DNA of 64,000 nt. Source: Paenibacillus sp. MAHUQ-63. Lineage in GTDB: Bacteria; Bacillota; Bacilli; Paenibacillales; NBRC-103111. The stretch is taken from NCBI RefSeq assembly GCF_028765165.1, contig NZ_JARADB010000001.1:1116001-1180000 (forward strand). Reading direction: 5' to 3'. Positions 59,544 to 64,000 of the stretch are shown here, in pieces; position 1 is the stretch's first letter; the number at the start of each line of letters is the position of its first letter. The position numbers and the translations under genes were made by a program. Under the pieces are notes generated by a model. It saw nothing but the letters and a program-made list of their open reading frames with translations. It made no database searches and was not told the origin of the DNA.

Positions 59544-60986
59544 TCATCGATCATTGTCATCATCTTTTTTGGAGTCCCAATCACGATTGCCCCAGTTCCA
59601 ATTGAAATCGGGGGTCCGGTCGTCCTTCGGCGTCGGCTTCAACGTCGGTTTGGCCGTAGGCTTGCTCGAGCTCGTCGGCTTGACGGTTGGCTTTACACTA
59701 GGTTTTGGTGTTTCTCGCGGCTTTGACGATGACCCACTCTTGGAGTCATCGTCATCTTTGCGGTCCGTCTTTGGCGTTGATGTTGGCGTTGGTGCCGGCT
59801 TCTTATCGTCGTCGTCACTCTTGCCGTTCTTATCGTCACGATCCTTCGAATCGTCTCGATCATTCCATCTGCCATTCTTGTTATCGGTCTTGCCGTCGTT
59901 CTTGTCGTCATTCCTGTCGTCGTTCTTGTTGTCGTTCTTATTGTCGTTCTTGTTGTTGTCATTCCTGCTGTCATTGCGGGCATTTTTTGGCGTTGACGTC
60001 GGCGTCGGCTTAAAGCTGACTTTGTTGTTGTTGCTGTTGCCGTTGTTACCGTCATCGCTCTTGCCTGACTTAGGCGTGCTCTTCGCGTTCTTGTCATTGC
60101 TCTGGGAGTTCTTATCTTTCTCTTGCTCCCTCTGCATTTGCTGCAGGCGCTCGCTAAGCTTGCCGGACTTCTCTTCGGCGACCAGTTTGGACAGGGACGA
60201 TTTGTCGATCGGCTTCGACGGCGTCACGAGCTTGTCGAGGCCTCCGTTATCTTTGGCCAGCTGGTGAATAGAGACGCTTTTGATATCGTCGAGGGAAACT
60301 TTGGCTCCGTTATTGACAGCGTTCAAATAAATCGCATATTTCCCTGCCGACACGCCGCTCGCTTTCGCCTCTTGTCTCACTTCTTGCGGGGCGGCGAACG
60401 CTGTCACCTCATAATTTTGGACTTGATCGGGATGAGCCTTTTCGATATGTTTGCTGACCTGAGCCTTCAGCTTGGTGGCGATAGCTTCATCATCAACATT
60501 GGCTCTCGTCTCTACGATGGTGGAAGAGATAATGATGTCCCCTTCCCCTTTGGCCAGGGCGCCTTGCTCGGCTTTATCGAGAATGTCCGATGTCACGTTT
60601 TCCAGCGGCTTGCCCTTGTACTCCAGCGTGCTGATTAACGCATCCCCGTCGGGGTTTAACCCTTTCAAGTCCTGTACCAGCTCATCATTATCGATGCCGA
60701 TCTCGATGCTTGGGTTAATGTCGATAGTGACGTATGCAACCACCTGGCCGCTTGGCAAGCCTCCCGTCAATGTCGACACCAAGACGAAGCACATGATCAT
60801 TGCTGCCGCCAATCCGGAAAGAATGGCCATCTGTGGTACACGGAAGCGCCGGCGCGCAGGCGCAAACAAAATTTCTTCCCCTACTTCACAACTTCGCGTC
60901 CCCCTAGGAAGCTTCTCAAATCGACCCTCTGGACCCATGACGATAATGGAGTTGTCGCTGATTTCCATTACGATTCCCTTGTTCAT
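59544..60986 (-). CDS. rsgI: Anti-sigma-I factor RsgI-like membrane protein
   Basis: A 480-residue type II membrane protein. Residues 1-50 are the cytoplasmic RsgI N-terminal domain that binds SigI. A transmembrane segment lies at ~52-74. The extracellular domain has YVTIDINPSIEIGID, in which Asn91-Pro92 corresponds to the bond at which RsgI proteins are reported to self-cleave. The last ~210 residues are low complexity: runs of Asn/Asp/Lys and TPTSTPK or KPTVKPT segments, ending in NWNWGNRDWDSK. No carbohydrate-binding module is visible, unlike clostridial RsgI proteins. A clear site is lacking; AAGGAAGAAC precedes the ATG. It follows sigI by 29 nt and restrains SigI until a stress or wall signal. 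Confidence 0.9.
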   Translation of the reverse strand: MNKGIVMEISDNSIIVMGPEGRFEKLPRGTRSCEVGEEILFAPARRRFRVPQMAILSGLAAAMIMCFVLVSTLTGGLPSGQVVAYVTIDINPSIEIGIDNDELVQDLKGLNPDGDALISTLEYKGKPLENVTSDILDKAEQGALAKGEGDIIISSTIVETRANVDDEAIATKLKAQVSKHIEKAHPDQVQNYEVTAFAAPQEVRQEAKASGVSAGKYAIYLNAVNNGAKVSLDDIKSVSIHQLAKDNGGLDKLVTPSKPIDKSSLSKLVAEEKSGKLSERLQQMQREQEKDKNSQSNDKNAKSTPKSGKSDDGNNGNSNNNKVSFKPTPTSTPKNARNDSRNDNNKNDNKNDNKNDDRNDDKNDGKTDNKNGRWNDRDDSKDRDDKNGKSDDDDKKPAPTPTSTPKTDRKDDDDSKSGSSSKPRETPKPSVKPTVKPTSSSKPTAKPTLKPTPKDDRTPDFNWNWGNRDWDSKKDDDNDR

Positions 60987-61015
60987 GCGCTGTTCTTCCT
61001 TTCTTTATGCTGTCC

Positions 61016-61795
61016 TCATTCTCGAATCTGTAAATAATCCCGCAAGTAAGGGTATGGACCGTTATAGATGAGAGCAATTGCGATCAAATATTTACGGTTG
61101 CGCTCCAATGTCTTTCTCGATACCTGTACTCGCTCCAGCAGCTCTTTAATGGGCAGCTGCCGTTTCGTCAGAAGAGTCCGCATAAGTTCCGCATCCTGTG
61201 CCAGCGTCCGACCGATGCCGAATAGCATTTGTCTGGAATCGTCATGTTTAGGTGATGCTTCCGTCAATTCAGAGAAATCGATATCAAAATCACTTAGGCA
61301 GCGGCTGAAATCCATAATTTCGCTTCGCCGTTCTTCAAGTCCTTTTTGTTTTTCATAAGCTTCAATGGCTTGATGAACCTCAATCGGATTGAGTAGATTA
61401 TCTTCATCATCTTCCTGATCGAATGAACTGTAAGGAATCTGTCCTTTGAAACGTTGTTCTTTCCGCAGAAAATCAATAAGTCTTCTTCGCATGACGGTTT
61501 CGGCGAACCCGAGGAAGGATCTCCCCATCACGGAGGAATATTGATTAATAGCTTCATTAAACGCCCCCAAAGCAATACTGAATTCATCGTCACGAGCCGG
61601 GTCTATATATCTTTTACAGAACCTGCTTGTCACTTTGGCAACGTAAGGCTGGTAATCGGAAATAAATTGGTTCCTAAGTCTTAGGTCTCCTGCTTGAATT
61701 TGATGTATGGTAACCTCAAGGGAAGAGGCATGGGGTTCACTTTGTCCCGGGGATTCCTTTTTTCCAAGGAATCTTTTGAATAGTACCAGTAGCAC
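61016..61795 (-). CDS. sigI: RNA polymerase sigma factor SigI
   Basis: A 259-residue SigI-type sigma-70 factor. Region 2 is visible in DEFSIALGAFNEAINQYSSV and FAETVMRRRLIDFLRKEQR, and the C-terminal region has the SigI-specific LPIKELLERVQVSRKTLERN helix-turn-helix. In Bacillus it serves heat and wall stress, and in cellulolytic clostridia polysaccharide sensing. The GTG at 61795 follows GAGGTGG. It is followed by rsgI. An ACCCCC/CGAA promoter upstream indicates autoregulation. Confidence 0.95.
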   Translation of the reverse strand: MLLVLFKRFLGKKESPGQSEPHASSLEVTIHQIQAGDLRLRNQFISDYQPYVAKVTSRFCKRYIDPARDDEFSIALGAFNEAINQYSSVMGRSFLGFAETVMRRRLIDFLRKEQRFKGQIPYSSFDQEDDEDNLLNPIEVHQAIEAYEKQKGLEERRSEIMDFSRCLSDFDIDFSELTEASPKHDDSRQMLFGIGRTLAQDAELMRTLLTKRQLPIKELLERVQVSRKTLERNRKYLIAIALIYNGPYPYLRDYLQIRE

Positions 61796-61819
61796 CTTTC
61801 CACCTCACAATATAGTAGT

Positions 61820-61849
61820 TTCGTCCTTATGTATCCTGATTCGGGGGGT
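61820..61849 (-). promoter_or_regulatory. Candidate SigI-dependent promoter of sigI-rsgI
   Basis: On the minus strand ACCCCC (61849-61844) and CGAA (61823-61820) are the reported SigI -35 and -10 motifs. They are 20 nt apart here. The CGAA lies 25 nt upstream of the sigI start codon. A second CGAA directly follows the C tract. Confidence 0.6.
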
Positions 61850-61931
61850 ACGGTTCAAGTAAAATACAAATAAAAAGCAAATTTATTATAACATAGATGT
61901 TCAAATGAGCACCTACTGGCAAATAAAACCT

Positions 61932-61960
61932 TTGGCTGCGATTTCATTTTAGCATAGAAT
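61932..61960 (+). promoter_or_regulatory. Promoter of the XRE regulator gene
   Basis: TTGGCT (61932-61937), 17 nt, TAGAAT (61955-61960). The -10 matches 5 of 6 bases and the -35 has only the TTG core. The distance to the TTG start is 31 nt. Confidence 0.5.
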
Positions 61961-61991
61961 CCATTACAATTAGGGAGAGGAGGTGTTTCCG

Positions 61992-62630
61992 TTGGAACAT
62001 GGAAATCAACTTGGCAAGTTTCTCGAGTCGCTGCGGGGGAAAATGTCCCTGCGCAAAGTTGCCAGCAAAAGCGGCCTTTCCCATGCCTATATACGAGATT
62101 TGGAGCTAGGACGTAATCGTACCACGAATGACATCATCAAGCCATCTCCTGACACCTTGCGTAAGCTTTCGCAAGCTTATCAGTATCCATATACAGATCT
62201 TTTGATGAAAGCGGGTTATTTGGAGGAAGCGTCGTCCATGCAAACGAATCGGGACATCCGGTTGGAGCATATATGGTACGTGGAGTTCGGCGCGAAATCT
62301 ATTAAATATTATTCGGCTGAAGGTGTCGTGGAAGAAAACGTAGAATCTCTCGTAGCTTTTACGAGTTTCATAGAAGCACTGATGGAGCAGCAATTTGCGA
62401 AAGTGGATATGCATCTGTTTGTGAATCTGAACAAAATAAAAAAGTATGCCCCCGCAGAGGGCAAACTTTATTTCGATGAACATGCAGATCATTATGTCGG
62501 TATTGCCGCACTGCCGCAAATGAAATACCATCAGACACTGCTTGAGTACGAGGCCAGGAACAACGGTCTTCCCGCAGAGGTTGAAGCCGGCTCCCGCCGT
62601 TCATCTTTGAAAACGAAATTCCTTACTTAA
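61992..62630 (+). CDS. XRE-family transcriptional regulator
   Basis: A 212-residue regulator. The N-terminal ~65 residues are an HTH_3 domain (MSLRKVASKSGLSHAYIRDL) followed by SPDTLRKLSQAYQYPYTDLL. The remaining ~130 residues are an unrecognised C-terminal domain. The TTG at 61992 has GGAGG 8 nt upstream and is preferred to a GTG at 61983 that touches the site. The gene is divergent from sigI. Its last 30 nt overlap the convergent membrane protein gene. Confidence 0.85.
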   Translation: MEHGNQLGKFLESLRGKMSLRKVASKSGLSHAYIRDLELGRNRTTNDIIKPSPDTLRKLSQAYQYPYTDLLMKAGYLEEASSMQTNRDIRLEHIWYVEFGAKSIKYYSAEGVVEENVESLVAFTSFIEALMEQQFAKVDMHLFVNLNKIKKYAPAEGKLYFDEHADHYVGIAALPQMKYHQTLLEYEARNNGLPAEVEAGSRRSSLKTKFLT

Positions 62631-63230
62631 CATCGCATAAACGAATAGCACCGTCGCCATCCCTAACAATTGAACAGGCATCAAAGCGCTGATGACGTTC
62701 TCGGGCGAGGCATGCCGATGGAGAATTCCGACGATCACAACCGCGATATATAAGTAGAAGCCCGCATTTTCTTTGGATAACGGAATCCGGGTATAGTGCG
62801 TAAGAAAGGTGAATCCCAGCCGGAGCTTGCGCATGCCGATCAGGACGGCGCATTTGGCGATGAGGATCATCGTCAGAACGGTAACGGATGCTTGCGGATT
62901 CGCCAGCAATTCGGTATACGGGGTAAGAGATACCCATTGGCAGAGGAGAAGTACGCCCGTAGATACGATGATCGATACCACATAGCCGGATACGGCGATA
63001 ACGATTGCAGGTATCAGACGAAATTTCCAAACGGCCATGAGCAGGAAACCAAGAATGCTTATGTACAAGATAGGCCACTGGTCGAACCTGGTTACGATCG
63101 CCCCGGCGCAAGCGGCTAGCGATACAGCCAGCCAATGTGGTTTTACTTTTTGTCTGAACAGTACTAATGACAGCAGGATCATGGGAACAAAATCAAAACA
63201 GGTTAGTATATATTCCGCCCATGTTAACAA
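62601..63230 (-). CDS. Six-transmembrane protein resembling an AgrC-type sensor domain without a kinase
   Basis: A 209-residue, almost entirely hydrophobic protein with about six transmembrane segments (FVPMILLSLVLF, LAVSLAACAGAIV, LYISILGFLLMAVW, IPAIVIAVSGYVVSIIV and others). The overall pattern, with a short basic C-terminal tail, recalls the N-terminal sensor half of AgrC/GHKL histidine kinases, but the frame ends before any kinase motif. The TTG at 63230 has GAGGGG 7 nt upstream. It diverges from a LytTR response regulator. A recruited or lost kinase partner is a possibility; function unknown. Confidence 0.6.
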   Translation of the reverse strand: MLTWAEYILTCFDFVPMILLSLVLFRQKVKPHWLAVSLAACAGAIVTRFDQWPILYISILGFLLMAVWKFRLIPAIVIAVSGYVVSIIVSTGVLLLCQWVSLTPYTELLANPQASVTVLTMILIAKCAVLIGMRKLRLGFTFLTHYTRIPLSKENAGFYLYIAVVIVGILHRHASPENVISALMPVQLLGMATVLFVYAMLSKEFRFQR

Positions 63231-63407
63231 TTACAATCCCCTCATTTCTAAGCTTGCTTCCAGGAGATTACACTCACTTATCTACATCTGGTAATTATAC
63301 AGCATAACGAAGCTTTATCGTTTAATGTGGACTAAGATGGCAGTTTCTGCGCATAAGTTGACAGCAAGCATTGGCGAATGAGCGGAGGAAGGAAGTGCGA
63401 TGATCGT

Positions 63408-64000
63408 ATGGGGCATCGTTTCACGGTTGCCATCGTCGAAGATAATTATTGGGTAGGCCAGCTGCTCAAGAGCTATAGCGAGCAATGCGGGCTGCGCGTA
63501 ACTGCGGTCGTTTCCGACGGCGAACAATTCATCAGCCAATATGAGCAGCTGCGTCCGGATATCCTGCTTGTCGATATCGGACTCGAAGGCTCCCTGGACG
63601 GCATTGCGATGGTGCGGTCCTTACACAGCGCGGGCTACCGGCCTAAGGTCATTATGGTCAGCGGTACGACCAATATCGAGCATATCCTCACAAGCTTTCA
63701 CGACCTGGATTCGCTTTACTTCTTGTCCAAGCCTGTGCTGCTGCCCAAATTTCAAGCGGCTATCCGCAAAGCCATCGATGAAATACAGTCGGAACGCAGC
63801 CAGTTGAGCGCAATGCCGACTCCCGTGCCAACAACATGGATTACTGTCAAAAATCAGAAATCGCATCTGCCGATCTCGGAGGAATCGATCCTCTTCGTTG
63901 AGAAGGAGGATAAACGGTTGACCCGGGTTCATCTGATGAACGGCGCCCAAGTGGAGACCAGCACGAATTTATCGGAAATCGCGGCCCAGAGCTCTCCCCT
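63408..64000 (+). CDS. LytTR-family response regulator (5' part, runs off the right edge)
   Basis: Starting at the ATG 63408 (GGAGGAAGGA upstream), 197 codons are visible. The receiver domain begins FTVAIVEDNYWVGQLLKSYS, has the phospho-acceptor Asp in ILLVDIGLEGSLDG and the conserved Lys in YFLSKPVLLPKF. After a short linker, TWITVKNQKSHLPISEESIL, then FVEKEDKRLTRVHLMNG and TSTNLSEIAAQSSP, match the opening of a LytTR DNA-binding domain. The C-terminal end of that domain lies beyond the window. No kinase gene is visible; the adjacent membrane protein lacks one. Confidence 0.85.
   Translation, partial: MGHRFTVAIVEDNYWVGQLLKSYSEQCGLRVTAVVSDGEQFISQYEQLRPDILLVDIGLEGSLDGIAMVRSLHSAGYRPKVIMVSGTTNIEHILTSFHDLDSLYFLSKPVLLPKFQAAIRKAIDEIQSERSQLSAMPTPVPTTWITVKNQKSHLPISEESILFVEKEDKRLTRVHLMNGAQVETSTNLSEIAAQSSP

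Overview
The window looks like a chromosomal segment of a Paenibacillus-type Firmicute. Pointers are the mid-50s G+C (judged by eye), strong AGGAGG ribosome sites, an S-layer-anchored giant protein, two YesM/YesN-type two-component systems beside sugar ABC transporters without their own ATPase, a SigI/RsgI pair, a split GcvPA/GcvPB glycine decarboxylase and a tandem glycine riboswitch. No rRNA, tRNA, CRISPR array, prophage or insertion sequence was recognised.

Layout. 1-2.5 kb: 5' part of sdaAB (serine dehydratase beta subunit, continuing past the left edge) and a pseudokinase-GAF-LuxR regulator. 2.5-14.1 kb: two giant secreted proteins on the minus strand, a 1698-residue Ig-repeat protein followed by a 2119-residue protein with three C-terminal SLH domains, separated by a hairpin that looks like an attenuator. 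14.3-15.3 kb: an orphan Fur-controlled siderophore ATPase. 15.4-28 kb: sugar cluster 1 (sensor kinase, AraC-type regulator, lipoprotein, two permeases, heparinase-II/III-like protein, DUF817 membrane protein, GH106-like glycosidase). 28-37.7 kb: sugar cluster 2 (sensor kinase, AraC-type regulator, two solute-binding lipoproteins flanking LplB/LplC permeases) with two CcpA-like cre sites. 38-46 kb: a mixed region with DinB, a secreted carboxypeptidase-regulatory-repeat protein, a methyltransferase, a clostridial-type PurA divergent from a LysR regulator, an APH-family kinase and a YuiH-like molybdoenzyme. 46.4-51.3 kb: gcvH diverging from riboswitch-controlled gcvT-gcvPA-gcvPB. 51.4-58.7 kb: DinB, WYL regulator, MFS and Gfo/Idh genes, a small membrane protein, leucyl aminopeptidase and an aldo/keto reductase. 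59.5-64 kb: rsgI-sigI, an XRE regulator, an orphan membrane protein and the start of a LytTR response regulator.

How the parts work together. The two sugar clusters share one logic: a membrane kinase and an AraC-type regulator sense an extracellular cue and switch on a lipoprotein/permease importer; the cluster 1 enzymes lack signal peptides and would process imported oligosaccharide in the cytoplasm. The gcv operon is a glycine-induced catabolic unit. SigI/RsgI, the SLH/Ig pair and the carboxypeptidase-regulatory-repeat protein point to a surface adapted to polysaccharide.

The most unusual signal is non-coding. Two gene-free regions 31 kb apart (28189-28378 and 59082-59271) each carry four 23-nt hairpin units (9-nt arm, 5-nt loop, 9-nt arm) whose starts are spaced exactly 52, 63 and 52 nt in both places, although the sequences between the units are unrelated. 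These spacings are close to whole helical turns. This is a compound intergenic element I cannot assign to a known family. Several other gene-free stretches hold minisatellites of 9, 11 and about 15 bp and longer direct repeats.
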